DNA of 64,000 nt from Anthostomella pinea. Its lineage: Eukaryota > Ascomycota > Sordariomycetes > Xylariales > Xylariaceae. Positions 12,546 to 25,091 of this stretch are shown piece after piece; within the stretch, counting starts at the first letter, position 1, and every line of letters starts with the position of its first letter. The position numbers were made by a program, and so were the translations under genes. The stretch covers positions 3,100,001 through 3,164,000 of the forward strand of contig CAUWAG010000012.1 of assembly GCA_963556695.1 (NCBI GenBank), given 5' to 3'. Under the pieces are notes generated by a model that ran no database searches, was not told the origin of the DNA, and worked only from the letters and a program-made list of their open reading frames with translations.

Positions 12546-13453
12546 ATGACTGGCTTGCCGCCGTGGCTGTTTATACGATGGTTGCCATATTGGAAGAATG
12601 GTCTGGGCACTGGTCGTGTTGAGACTCAACGAGGCCTGTTTGAAGCTGAAGGACGTCTTCAGGATTTCTCAAGCTCAACCGGCATCCCAGCCGAAGGATC
12701 TTCTACCTATCTGGCGGATGCCATTGGCGAGTCGGACTGTATGAGTACTGGTGGACAAAAATAGGCACGAAAGGAGTGCAGTGCCGCTGCGTTGCTATGA
12801 TCATTGGCCAACGGATACAGGACGCGCCGTTAACATCGAAACCAAATGTAATACATCTTCTTGATCCGCATCTTCCCCACGGGATTATCAAGACGGACGT
12901 CCGCGGTATCCGAACCATTGAACACCGACGGAACTTATCCAGAGACCAGTGTGACTGAACAGCGCTCGTCGACGGAACTTTGTGGAGTCTCACCGTCGCT
13001 GCGAAGGACCGCCAACCAGAAGTCGAGCATGTAGCTACGAGGGAAGACACGTACAGTCGAATACCACATCTGATGACAGGAAAGCAAGGCGTATATTCCC
13101 TTCCTTCTCCGACAAGCATGACCGGGCATCGACAAAGTACCAGATTTCACAGCGGTCTGACACATGCATGCACGGGGTAACAAGGTTGAGCACCGAGGTC
13201 GAGACCAGCTGAGCAACTGCTGTGTGTATTGACAAGAAGAGCACGCTATGTACAGTTTCCCTTTCCAACAACATCTCGGAGTAGCAAAACCCAAGAAGTA
13301 AAACGAACGAGCGATGTCCCCGAGCGTATTCTGCAGATACTGTTCGATCGACATCCATCACCGCGACCTGCATCCATTCCTCCCATTCATACACCCCCCA
13401 CCATCAATCAATCCATCCACACATCTCCGTCACCGAGTGAGCCAGGCAAGCGC
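12546..13453. other. Intergenic, nothing recognised
   Basis: About 900 bp. Overlapping ORFs on both strands (for example 12703-13119 and 13035-13394 minus) have no family features. The right end is the 3' flank of the xylanase gene. Confidence 0.5.
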
Positions 13454-14161
<708 letters not shown>

Positions 14162-14187
14162 TCATCCACGGAAGGGTTTAGAGAAGG

Positions 14188-14198
14188 CCTTATATAGA
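14188..14198 (-). promoter_or_regulatory. Candidate TATA box of the xylanase gene
   Basis: On the minus strand the sequence CTATATAAGG lies about 85 bp upstream of the xylanase ATG, a normal distance for a strongly induced secreted-enzyme gene. No other element was assigned. Confidence 0.5.
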
Positions 14199-15107
14199 AG
14201 TCAGTGTGGTGATCACACCACTGCCCTCATTCTGTGCTCATCAGTCATCCTACTTCCGAAAGAGGAAGTCTGGCTTGCATCCGTTCCTGGTTCCGAATGC
14301 ATGTTTGCATGCGGCTCAGATGATAGGACCATCATCGGTTGTGGAGTACATATTACCGGCATTAAGAAGCCATGGCGAACCGGGGGTCGATATTGGAAGG
14401 GCGATTTTGCCGGCGGCTAATTGCAGAGGAGTTGGGATTCGTGGAGGTACCTATAAGCCGTTTCAGCTAACGCCCTGTGTCTCATTGTCATATTGGCCGG
14501 GAAAGTGTCTTGGCGCTGAAAGGGAGCTGAAGCCGTGACACGTGTGTATGTAATATTTGTCCCTCTTAATATACCCCATAAGAAGTGTTGACGTTTGGGG
14601 GTGGCGATGAGACTGCAGATGGAAAAGGAAAAGCAACTATAGCCGGTTATAGACAGAGCCAATAATCGTCGGCTCTGAGCATCAGTGAGGGCCTAGCAAA
14701 GGAACTGCGCAATATCGCCGGGCTCGTCTATATTGTCACATGATGACGGAAGGTGGCAGCTCCTCTCCCAGTCCTTGAAGTATAAGCGAAACATTTGGGC
14801 GTAAAGTTAGTTTCCAGGTTCTGTCTGTTCACGAACTTCGCGAGATCAGCCTAAACACCGTGTTACATACAGAATACCTTGAGAAGAGGAAAGGTGATAT
14901 GGTATGGCGCAATCAGACAAGGTTGTCACTGTCTTCCGTGTCTCATTGCGACTTTCCGTCGACTGAGCCGGGTGGGCTTTGGTAACACAATTCGATTTCT
15001 CCTTATGCGTCTCTAAGTAATCGAAGCTTCACAATACCTCCAGCTGGGGTGTCCCTCGCGCAATCTATGGAAGTTGTTCCATCTCTAAGCAAGCTCTATG
15101 GCCTGGT
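14199..15107. other. Intergenic: xylanase promoter and 3' flank of ARG1
   Basis: About 900 bp without a recognised gene. The left part is the upstream region of the xylanase, the right part the downstream region of argininosuccinate synthase. Confidence 0.6.
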
Positions 15108-17711
15108 TCAAGACTTGCTCAAGGGCTGACCATCCTTGATCTTCTGAAGACCGTACTTCTTGAGGCGGATGGCGTTGATCTGGATAAACCCGGTGGTGTC
15201 CATTGGCGAGAAGCCCTCCAGCGAGTCCATGGAAGCATCCTCCTCGGAGTAGAGGTTGCTTGCATCGCTCTTTCGGCCCAGCACGTATGTGTTGCCCTTG
15301 TACGCCATCAATCGGACCTCACCAGTCACGTTCTCCTGGGAGAACTTGATGCTGTTCTCGATGAACTCACGCTCGGGGCTGAAGTACATGCCGTTGTACA
15401 GCTGGCGCGACCAGGACAGAGTGGCGAACTGATCACGGAGCTCACGAACCCTCGAGTCCATGACCAGACCTTCGAGGTCAAGGTGGGCAAGTCGAGCAAT
15501 AGTAAGACCAGGTGTGTCATCTGGCATGGACTATGTTAGCGACCAGTTGCGATTAATCGATGCGATGCTTGATGAGCATGTTACGTACAGCAGCCACGGC
15601 TCTTTAGACCAACTAGTTATATAGTCAGTATAGCACATTGGTATGGTATTTGGTAATTCTCACTGAAGCGATTCTCGACAATGTCAATGCGGCCGACACC
15701 ACTACACGTTTTCGGTCAGCAATTGATATCTCAAAGCAGTTTGGATTCCACTTTGGTCTGGAATTCCATGATACTCACTTGTCATGTCCGATCTTGTTGA
15801 GGAGCTTAAAGAGTTCAACAGAGCCAGTCGTCTCCTTTCCAGCGACCACGACCTTGGTAGGGATACCCTGAACAGGTGTCAACATTCCATCTTGAGTTCC
15901 GGCACCTAGTCATCAACTTGGGGAGTCGTAGGGGTTTGCACTGACCTTCTCGAAGTGGACGGTGAACTCGGTAGGCTTGTCAGGAGCATCGAGCGGGTCG
16001 ACAGTACGAGTCCATAGTTCCTGGGGTATGGTTAGTTGTAATAAGATGGACTGTGACTGCTCTCTTACCTTCGGTGGGGTGGTGTTCGGGTCTTCCAGGA
16101 TGCCAGCTTCATAGCTGCAATGGACTAGGTTGTCATCCACTGTTGCATGCGTGATTAGTCATTGCTCCTTGGGGGCGTTCTCAGGACTCTTTGAGACTCG
16201 CTATCGTGACAGGAGAGTCTCAGAAGTAGACAGAATCTCCTCGAAACCAAGCAGAACAGAGACGAGGACACATACTGCTCCAAGGTGTTTTCGGGGTCGA
16301 TGACACGGGGATGTTGTTCTCGGAGGCGTATTTCAACAGGTCCTGGCGTCCCTGGAATTTCTCGATGAACTCGGGTAGTCGCCAAGGTGCAATGATCTTC
16401 AGCGATGGGTTGCAAGCCTGTTTCGTGTTACCGTAAGTAAACGTCACAACTCATCATTATGGGACAAATTGGGGTTAGAGCAGGAGCAGACGGCTACAAG
16501 CCCAACTCCACGAGGAGGGACATACCAGGAATGCTAGCTCGAATCTGTCGACATGAATGTGTCAGTAATTGCCTTTCCAAGCAGTTCCCGTGGATGGTGC
16601 AGGGATGAAATCAGTGGACATCGTGATCCAAGGGGTGTCTCCCAAACGTCGCAGAGGACGTTGGGGGTTCAGGCTGTAAACCCAACAGGTGGAAGACTAA
16701 CCTGACTTGGTCGTTACCTTTGCCGGTACAGCCGTGGCTGAGGAACTCGCAGTTCTATAGATCCAGTCAGTCGATACTTCTCTCATATCGCCCCCAGGGC
16801 CTCAAGCTTTCCGTTCAAACTTGGGATTATGAGAAGTTCCTCGGGGACATTTGGAACCTTTAGGGTGGCCCAGACGATGTAAGAATGGGACTGATAATAC
16901 GTACGTTCTCCTCAGCAACACGGACTTGAGCGCGAGCAATGATGGGGCGAGCGAGTGAGGTACCAAGAAGGTACCGGTCCTCGTAGATGGCATTGCACTG
17001 GATGGCAGTGAAGCAGATCTCTTCGACGAATTCCCTCTGCAGATCGAGGATGACCTTGAAGATGGTTAGTGATGTATCCACCGGGATGCTTTGGATGGAT
17101 TGGTTTCGCAGTTGTTCCGCGTCACGTAGACCGCGCCCATGATGTAGAGAAAGGGGAATAATGCGTACCATTTTCTCAGCTCCTAGCTGCTTGGCCTTCT
17201 TCTCAACGGTAGACCAGTCCTCCTCTTGGCCGACGTTGGCCAAGAAGCAGACGACGGTGTAGCCCTACCGACGGCACGGGTTAGTCATGGCTGGTACATG
17301 AGATGCCAAGACCAATGTTGGTATCAGAGAGCCGGCATCTTGTATCATGGGCAGAGGTGAATAGGTACCTCATTGATGAGCCATTTCAGGATCGTCTACA
17401 AGAATATGAGTCAGTGATGGTTTACTAGAGAGCAGGGGTGAAGTGCACTCGGTAGTGTCGTCAAGAGCTCGTTCAAGACGCAAACTGAGAAGCGAGGGGT
17501 GAGGAAACAACATACACTCGTGTCGAGACCTATGGAAGCCAATTGATTAGGTAAAGGGGTTCAATTGATGGTTTTGCTCGTGGTGGACTGCATTCATACC
17601 TCCCGAGTAGGCGCTGGTGGAGGGCGTTCAGTTAGTCATTACCCTGCAAAATCGAGGGGCAAAGGACGAGGCTGTAGCCAGCACTTACAGACAGACGCGG
17701 CCTTTGGACAT
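15108..17711 (-). CDS. ARG1: Argininosuccinate synthase, 15 exons
   Basis: Makes argininosuccinate from citrulline, aspartate and ATP in arginine biosynthesis. Hand-built exons (minus): 17711-17689, 17613-17600, 17529-17516, 17395-17369, 17264-17169, 17054-16905, 16754-16702, 16544-16526, 16417-16276, 16139-16069, 16020-15946, 15867-15779, 15701-15664, 15612-15589, 15520-15108. They sum to 1,248 nt, exactly 416 codons with the stop, the normal size, and every junction keeps frame. The start reads MSKGRVCL, then the P-loop A-Y-S-G-G-L-D-T-S is assembled from exons 1-4. Other landmarks: V-C-F-L-A-N-V-G-Q-E-E-D, S-H-G-C-T-G-K-G-N-D-Q-V-R-F, I-I-A-P-W-R, and the C-terminal S-R-G-C-Y-D-T-P-G. Several exons are only 14-27 nt long. 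All introns are GT-AG. Confidence 0.96.
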
Positions 17712-20600
17712 GATTGCTGTAGTTGTTGGTCTGGATGAGGGGTTGAGGTCAAGATTCGCTAGAGAATCAATGCTGTGTTCGTGTCTTGAGGGTCTTGAGG
17801 GTCTTGTGTGAAAAAAAGTTAGTCACGGGCGATGTCGGTGAGTCAAAGAGGCAGATGCACAATCTGCACAATCTGCACAATGCCTACCTGTGCCACCCCA
17901 CCATGCATAATCTCTTATCGCATCTAATCAGACTAGCTCATCAACTATCGATAGCCCTCGTGTCGTATCGGCTTACGCTACTACACGAGTGGCTAGACAG
18001 CTCCATTAGGGCGAGCTAGCTTTTGGACACCCTCCTTTGAACTTTCCCATCACATTCTGAAGAAGATGGAGCACATCTATCTGAGACCGTCAGTGCGATA
18101 ATATTTCCCATGAGGATCGCGTGTCTGAAGGGAAGCGGTTTACATACGGCACGGGAATATGGAAGCAGCAACATTCTGTACTGAGTGACCGAACTTGAAT
18201 ACTGCCAGGGTAAGTGTGTTGGCGCGAACAATAACCAACGCGACATACAGAAAGATGATTGCTTGGAGTTTAAGCTTGGGATAGCCGGTGCCTCATCTGA
18301 ACAAGGGGCTCTGTGGGACATATGTGCTTGTTGCTTGCTCCCTGAAAGGGGAAGCGGCTGTCACGAGCTGACAACATGATTGTCGTCCGTATGCCTAGGC
18401 TAGACCAGTCGGAAAGCACCGTCAACAACGCGCTACGTTGAGCCATCGGCCGTCGGATTGCTGCTGTCGATCAGGGAGGCAAGACCTCGGCGCCGGCTAG
18501 ACTCTCACACCCAAGCATCCTCGCCGTGGGCATGCTGATGTATGAACGTCTCCGAGGGTAAGAAGGGGAACACCATACATTAGGCTTTGAACGTGAAGAG
18601 TCACAAGGAGACGTTCATTGCAAGGTCCGGGCTGGTTTATAATAGGTAGATAGATGTATATATGTGGATGTATCGCCTCCCGGCACGCAGAACCCCATGT
18701 ATGATTCATGAGGGCCCCGCGAAGGATGAATCGCGAATCGTCCTTCGGTGCCCCGGAGCGGCAGTGAAGCGGGGATCGTCCACCGCCGCCCCGGAGCGGA
18801 CAGGATCTTATTGCAGAGCCGAGCTTGATGACGAGAGGGTAGTCTCCTCGATGATTTCCTCACTCTCGGAACCGACGTGCTGAGCTTCCACACCTCGACG
18901 CTTGGAATAGCGCCGAGCAGATGAAAATAGCAGTATGGTGGTAGGGCATGTGATCCATAGCCGACAGTTTCGGTATTGGGGAATATCTGGGCTCGCCGGT
19001 AGTTCAGATTGTGAAGCGCGAATCGTCCTAAGGCCACTCCCCTCTCCATTTAGTCCGTTCCTTTCTTCACAGCACAAGCCTTCTTGTACTGCGTGCCTCG
19101 CCGACACGGTTGTTCATATTCCACAACTACGTGTTCTCGTGCCGGAGCTCGCACACTTCACTGAGAGTTGCATGCGTTGAGGAGACGCAGTGAGGTGTTG
19201 GCCAGATCGTTGATGGCCCAAGATGAAGTGATCAAGGTCTACCGGGCTGTTGAAGGCGGTGTTGGCGACATCCACATTGATGCTGAGACCAGTTCCGCGA
19301 GGTGTAGATCCAGCGAATCATCCAATCTACCGCGTCGACATTCTGTTCCTCGAGTACGATCTCATTGGTCGTCGCTTCCTGTGCCTCTCCTGTCAGAAGA
19401 TAGATCGAGTAGGGTACCTCTGTTTGTGCTGATTGACCAAGACTGAGTGGTCGATTGATCCACTTATCTCACCCAAGACGGATGGCAGAATAGTATCCCT
19501 TCTGGGCGACAGTGCTTGGACAGAGCAAACTCGCTGATTTCGGGAGCGTAGAAGTTGCGGCGGATGCGGGTAGTGTCGCATCGGATAACCTAAGAGTATG
19601 CTAACCACTGCACCGCCGGGTCGAAGAAGTCTATGGAGAAATGAGTACGGAGGTAAAGGATTTGGCCATTGGAAATTACTTACTCATGCATTCCAGGACG
19701 TGACTATCCCAGGGGAAGAGAAACTCATTGACAATCCGATCAGGCAGCGTCGCAGAGAGAGGCTGGAATGGTGCTGTTGGCAAGTTCGTAGATGCTGTCG
19801 CCGCGATCGTAGGTGCTGTCGCCATGCTATCGCCGCCTTCGTAGGACGTGACTATCCCAGGGGATCTTGCCTTCAAGGTAGGTCTTCAGATAGGCGCGGC
19901 TTCTGGCCATTAGGCGACATACTCTGGGGCTGGAACATTTGCTATCATTTGGTTTCGGATCGGCGAGAAGACCTGGACGACATGGTTCTGCCCCGGAGCC
20001 CAGTAAACTTACCCGAGTCTACCATGACTGCCATACCGGAACTGAAATCGTCGGCACTCCCACGCCGAACTTGATCTCCAACTTTGATCCCTCAGATCGA
20101 TGCTGGGTCGACGACTGGGGTTGCGCCCGAAGCCAATGGGGTATATCCATGTTGCTCGAACAGTTTGGGCTGGTGAACTTGTCGCTGGCCACAGTGTCCT
20201 GTCAACGACTATTCGGTATCTCTCTTCGGACTCACGAGAGCCTGTCAGACAGCTCGGGGTCAAGATGGTCCAGCACAGGGCTGGCAGTCGAACCGGGACA
20301 GCATGCCACCGGTAATCGACTTGGATGCCAGATCTGACCAAGGCTGACTCGAAGCTCATGAGTGTGAAACCCGTAAACCGTATAGCTGAAACCGAGAGGA
20401 TGACGAGTGCAGAAGGTGATGAACAGGACAGTGACATCTACGTTCATGGCACGAAAGGAATCCAGACCTTCCGCCTTTGCTCTTCGCCCCAGCATTCTCG
20501 TGGGTCGCTTGTCCAGAGTTGCGCCGTGCTTCATCAGCAGTCGGAAGAGCTCTTCGTCGTCCTTCATGATGGTTTTGCCCAGCGCGTTGCGGAGAATGAC
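17712..20600. other. No intact gene; scattered protein-like fragments
   Basis: The first few hundred bases are ARG1 upstream sequence. Beyond, the minus strand shows isolated protein-like pieces without a joined gene: an acidic/Ser tail (S-E-S-E-E-I-I-E-E-T) ending near 18810; a piece near 19200-19320 reading G-T-G-L-S-I-N-V-D-V-A-N-T-A-F, like the linker region of fungal Argonautes; directly upstream in another frame (about 19320-19420) a BTB-like piece V-D-A-V-D-W-M-I-R-W-I-Y-T; and near 20510-20600 an ankyrin-like piece E-E-L-F-R-L-L-M-K-H-G-A-T-L. A 20-base segment (GGACGTGACTATCCCAGGGG) occurs twice, near 19698 and 19846. These look like debris, not one gene. Confidence 0.4.
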
Positions 20601-20774
20601 GTCGCTGTGAAAGTCGGCGTCATGGCGTCATGTGCCCTCGGTGGTATCGATGGCCACATCTGTCAAATCCGGTATAGGCAGCGAGCGGAGAGCGGGCGTC
20701 TGCTGTGGCCCATCGACGCCCAATGCACAAACAGTGCTTCCCAGGTCTACTGTCGAAAGCCAATCCACGAGACG

Positions 20775-20934
20775 CGCAGAGCCGAAGCATTAGACGTACC
20801 ACATGGTAGGTGGTGTTCATGAAGGCGACAATGTCACCAGGCCTTTGAGTGAATAAGTGCGTGTTGTCCATCACAGGTGCTTGGGGTTCATCATGGGAAC
20901 CAGGGGAGCAGCCTCGAGGGGCTTGGCACCAAGT
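20775..20934. repeat. Degenerate direct repeat, copy A
   Basis: This stretch and 21189-21330 share long near-identical blocks: CGCAGAGCCGAAGCATTAGAC, then TACCACATGG, TGTTCATGAAGGCGACAA and GCTTGGGGTTC. Copy A has an extra piece of about 35 bases in the middle. On the minus strand both contain G-D-I-V-A-F-M-N-T, so a coding segment was duplicated. A plausible minus-strand coiled-coil coding fragment (T-E-D-E-I-T-H-L-R-E-E-N-Q-R-L-R) lies between the copies at about 20950-21040. Confidence 0.7.
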
Positions 20935-21146
20935 CGAGGTACTCATTCTCGTGCCAGAGCGTATCGTGGCCTTCGCGCAGGCGCTGGTTCTCCTCACGCA
21001 AGTGCGTGATCTCATCCTCAGTGACAGAGACGGCACGGGTATTGTGGGTGCCCTCCCGCGAGAGTCCAAGTCGAGAGTCGAGTCTTACTGGTTCAGGGCC
21101 GAGTTGGGGCCGTCCTCAGCGACGCATGATCCGCAGTAAGCGCTGC

Positions 21147-21330
21147 ACTGGGCCGAGTCACCGCCGCACAGGCTCTTATTATTGGGGGCGCAGAGCCGAA
21201 GCATTAGACATACCACATGGCTAGTGTTCATGAAGGCGACAATGTCACCGGCTGCTTGGGGTTCGTCATGGGGACCATGGGAGGAGCCAGCATGTGTACC
21301 TCGAGGGGCAGGGCAAAGTTGGGCAGATAT
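21147..21330. repeat. Degenerate direct repeat, copy B, with a second repeated block at its left end
   Basis: Bases 21189-21330 are the second copy of the block at 20775-20934. Bases 21147-21200 (TGGGCCGAGTCACCGCCGCA, then GGCTCTTATTATTGGGGGCG) recur at 21588-21637 with few changes. On the minus strand this second block encodes a Cys-containing motif (C-A-P-N-N-K-S-L-C-G-G-D-S-A-Q). Two overlapping duplications therefore built up this region. Confidence 0.7.
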
Positions 21331-21587
21331 TTATATGCAGATTCTGCCACAAGAAACCGCAATATCATGTCCACGTCTATTCAGGAACCTGGGACAGGAG
21401 CCTCAAGAGGCTTGGCACCAGAGGAGTCCTCCTTTCCGGACGGGGAACCCTGCTTTAGGATGGGCAGCAATGATGCACGCCACATCCGCATCTAACGGTT
21501 TAATTGAAACTGCCACTGCCAATGCCAGTGTAGATCCAGATCAGATTCGCCGTCTCAAGTTTCGGGGGCTCAAAAGACTCAGAGACC

Positions 21588-21690
21588 CCTGGGCCGAGTC
21601 ACCGCCGCACTGGCTCTTGTTCTTGGGGGCGCAGAGTAGACTTCCGTGTCCTGCTTTCCGAACCTTGCATCAGGATGGGCGGCTCACGCT
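21588..21690. repeat. Third member of the degenerate repeat cluster
   Basis: Starts with the TGGGCCGAGTCACCGCCGCA block also seen at 21147 and continues with GGCTCTTGTTCTTGGGGGCG. The following GAACCTTGCATCAGGATGGG resembles GGAACCCTGCTTTAGGATGGG at 21445. All three copies are on the same strand. Confidence 0.65.
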
Positions 21691-24141
21691 GGCTGGAGGC
21701 GATGTTCTCGTGGCAACGAGCACACGCTGAGAGGCCAAGTGCGAGTATAGCCCCGATCCGGCCGGGGACGGCCCGCGTCGTACTCTTCTTCTTCGTGACC
21801 GGATGTCATTTCGTTGTTGCTAACGATGGTAAAAATCGTGGATGACTCAACTGTGTATCCGGGCACTACGGGTTGCCAACTCGACATTGCCAGGAAGCAG
21901 GAAGCCAATAGTAATGCCGAGAAGATGTGTGCAGAGCGAGAAGTATGCAGAGAACATATCTCGCAATGCCAAGTGAAATGCGGGTGTTGAGATGATACGG
22001 TCGGGTAGTCCGAACGGGTCCCTGTAGAGGAGGTGAGACGGCTTGCCTGGTCTGAAAGATCCTGGCCCCAGATAACCTCCTCGCCACGAGCTGTTCCCCT
22101 GGTATTGGTGTCGCTGGATGCCGCGTAAGGCTGCTTATCGTTGTATGGAGTCGTACCTGAAGTACGGTTAGCTACTTGATGACCCACGAACCAGCCAGTA
22201 TCATGGTTACCTTTGTGCTCAGCAGGCTTGTCTCCGAATCGAGACGTGTCCACGTTGTCAGCTGGTATGCGCGGACATACATGGTGTTGACAACAGCCAA
22301 TGAAGCTGTCTCGTGGAGACCGCAGCGACCTTGGGAAGGAATACCGGGCAAGGGTTCCGTCATGTCCAACGTCCCGGCAGCGACACCGTCCTTAAATGCA
22401 GTTTAACGTCGTGCTGGACGCGGCCCTGCATAGGGGGATATTTTCAGGGGATATTTTCAGGGGATATTTGAAGAGATCTGGTCGGCATTGAAGATGGTAT
22501 TCGTGTGCATCGTCGAGGTTCTCTCCATCTTCTCCATCATCCTCGACCCATTCTGCCTCTGACATGTTTCGGACCACTCCGCTCTTGACATGAACGTAGC
22601 TGCTGTGTCGAGGCCGAACAGGCTGTGTCAGGAAGCATCCCGTGAACAAAGGAATCAGCAGGGAGATCGACGGCCCCCGAATCAGCAGGGGAATCGACTC
22701 GATGAAGTCCTTCATGGCATTGTACGGTACAATAACCACGAAGTCTTAGGCTACCGGATTGGCAGCGGTAGAGGGCACCGGGGCAGGAACAAGTATAGTG
22801 ACGACGGCAACGTCACGAGAAGGCGTCGATGCCGAATCACCCACAGCGCCGGGACCATATTGCTGTAACGCTATCTTGCGTGGTGTTCGTCAGCGTCTGT
22901 GCTTCCTGATTCACAAGTCAGCTTCGTGATTCTCATGCGAGGCCGCAGCACAAGATCACAGCAGAACCCAAAGACTGCGGCAGAACCTGGTTTAGGAAGC
23001 GAAAGGCAGGAAAGGCCTTACAGAAGAAGAGGTGTCGCCCTTGCATGATGTCGAGTGCGGCCCGAACGGAGTATGTGCATGCGTAGCAGAAAGGCTTGTA
23101 GCGCGGGGAGGGATGTTGATGCATTGGCAAGGCAGGGGAGAGGGAATGACTTACCTGGATGCAAAGTGGTTTGGTCGCGTCGTTGAGGAGCAACAGCTCG
23201 GTTGGTCATGATATTCTGGGTGGCAGAGTCGTCACATGCTGAGGTGGGGGTTGGCGGTATTGGAGATCCTCATTGGAACCGCAACCGGTTTGCCATGGGC
23301 AGGATCAGTTCCCCCCAAGGTCGAGGAAGAAAGACCAGGTCATGCTGTGTGATGGTGGGCACGTGTGAGTGACGACACTGCCAGTGTTGGGCAAGTAAGT
23401 AGGAATATGGAAGAGGACATACCTGTTGGTGCACCCCATCCAAGGAGGAGGATGTGTGCGTTGGGTGGCTAAGCCCATGGTTGGGGGAAAAGGTTGGAGG
23501 TTTGGAGGACTGGGGAAAATATCTGCAGTATTTGTAGGAAATCTCTTCAGTTGCTCAGGATACAATCAATGCCAGGTGAGCACAATGGGTTGGTTGCCAG
23601 TACAATGGGTTGCCGTGGTGAGGTCGCCGATGTGCCATTGTCCCTGAGCTTGCTCTTCACACCGAAGCCCACACGCATCGAGGTAGACCCCTAGAACTAC
23701 CTCCCCCGGGGGATAATCACTTTCATCACTCATCTATCACTACCAAAAGCTGCTTGCTAATTTTCATCTTGGTGGTTGGTGGATTCAACCTTCGCTTGAC
23801 TGTCAACCCTCAACCTAGTCGCGAGATATCAGTTCAAATCAAATGAAGAGCTGGTCTTCGTGCCAGAACGGGGTTTCAAAAGCTCACACAAGAGACAACT
23901 ACTGTTGCCCCCTTCGTCAATCATTCTAAAGTGCAGGCGAACAAGTGAGATGTGGTTGGCAAATAATTGCCAGTCGTAATCATTCCCCAAATTACGGCCA
24001 TCCATCGCCCTTATTATACATGTACATGTCTTGAGTGGAAATATTACACGGAGGATGACTCCAATAGTACATCACGAATGCCCTTGCGAAGACCAAGAGA
24101 TATCCTCATCTTCGTTGCTCTTACACTCCGCCCCTGATTGT
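21691..24141. other. No recognised gene
   Basis: About 2.4 kb. Minus-strand ORFs at 21684-22253 (189 codons), 22172-22369 and 22392-22739 (115 codons) have no features I recognise. One GTAACC...CAG pair between the first two could be an intron, but the joined product looks random. The right end holds the 3' flank of MAM33. Confidence 0.45.
22434..22470. repeat. Short tandem repeat, 13-bp unit
   Basis: GGGGATATTTTCA is present twice in full at 22434-22459 and a third time in part (GGGGATATTTG). It lies inside a 115-codon minus-strand ORF of unknown meaning. Confidence 0.85.
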
Positions 24142-25091
24142 TCAAGCATCGACAAAGGTCTTGACGTCCTTCAACCAAGTGTTGTATTCCCGCTGCTCCT
24201 TGAGGTCCATGTAGTCGGGCACGAAGACAGCCATGGCCTGCGTGACGCCGCGGTCCTCCAGGTATCGCTCCATCAGAATCTGCAGATCCTCGTCGAGGCT
24301 GCCGAACGGAGGGCCAGGGTAGGTGTCCTCGGCGGCGTGGACAGCCTCGGGGGTCTCGCCGTGGGCCATCTTGGCATCCTTGAAGTAGTAGAAGTTCTCG
24401 ACGAGGATCTGTCCATCCTGCGCGACGGCCTCGATGTTCAGCGCACCCTTGTTGGGCTTCTCGACCACGATGTTCAGACGGCACGGCACGCCGGGCTCGC
24501 GCTCCTCTCCGTCCTCGACACCTTCTTCCGCCTCGGCCTCGGCCAGTTGCTTGCCCTCGGGGGTATCCAACTCCTCGTCGCCCAGCGCCGAGTCTTCGTT
24601 GTATTCGTCGGGCTCGTAGTTGGCGAGATCGGAGATAGAGAACGAGACAGTGATCCTACAAGGGGCGCATTGTTAGCACTAGAAGCAGCATGATAGAGCA
24701 CGTAGAGCGACTGCCAAACTTACTTCTCATTCTCGTATGTCCGCGTCAGGAAGACGTCCTCCTTGCCGGACGTGTCCTTGAGCTCGAACGGGCTGTTTTC
24801 GAGAAAGTCCTTGACGCTGGCGGGTACCTGCTCGCTCTCCTTCAGCTCGCCCTCGAACTGGAGCTCGCTCTCAAGCTTGACAGACAGCTCCTCGTCGACG
24901 GCGCTATTCGCCGATTGTCTGAACGGCGTCGTCGAGAAGGCGGATGTGAATTGTGAGGTTCGGAAAGGCGTCCATGAGGACTTCAGCAGCTGGGAGCTGG
25001 GGCGAGCTGCTCTGGACTGTCGCAATGCGGTGGAGCTCAGACGGGTTAACGTGCGAGGCACAGACCGCGCAACAGCTCGAATAGACATCAT
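24142..25091 (-). CDS. MAM33: Mitochondrial acidic matrix protein, MAM33/p32 family
   Basis: Two exons, 25091-24724 and 24655-24142, joined in frame through a GTAAGT...TAG intron (E-N-E-K / I-T-V-S); 293 residues. The N-terminus (MMSIRAVARSVPRTLTRLSS) is Arg/Ser-rich without acids, a mitochondrial import signal; a likely cleavage area is near F-S-T-T-P-F-R. The mature protein is very acidic with the family's long Asp/Glu-rich loop in the middle (about residues 140-175) and the conserved C-terminal helix segment (Y-M-D-L-K-E-Q-R-E-Y-N-T-W-L-K-D). p32 proteins form a doughnut-shaped trimer in the matrix and bind mitoribosomal and respiratory-chain partners. The length matches fungal homologues. 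Two consecutive ATGs are possible starts. Confidence 0.95.

Noticed and set aside
19560..19640. tRNA-like A-box (GTGCAGTGGTTAGCAT on the minus strand)
   Set aside because: No matching B-box GGTTCGANNCC within range and no cloverleaf could be drawn.
21684..22253. 189-codon minus ORF joined to 22172-22369 by a possible intron
   Set aside because: The joined product has no family features or sensible composition; not supported as a gene.
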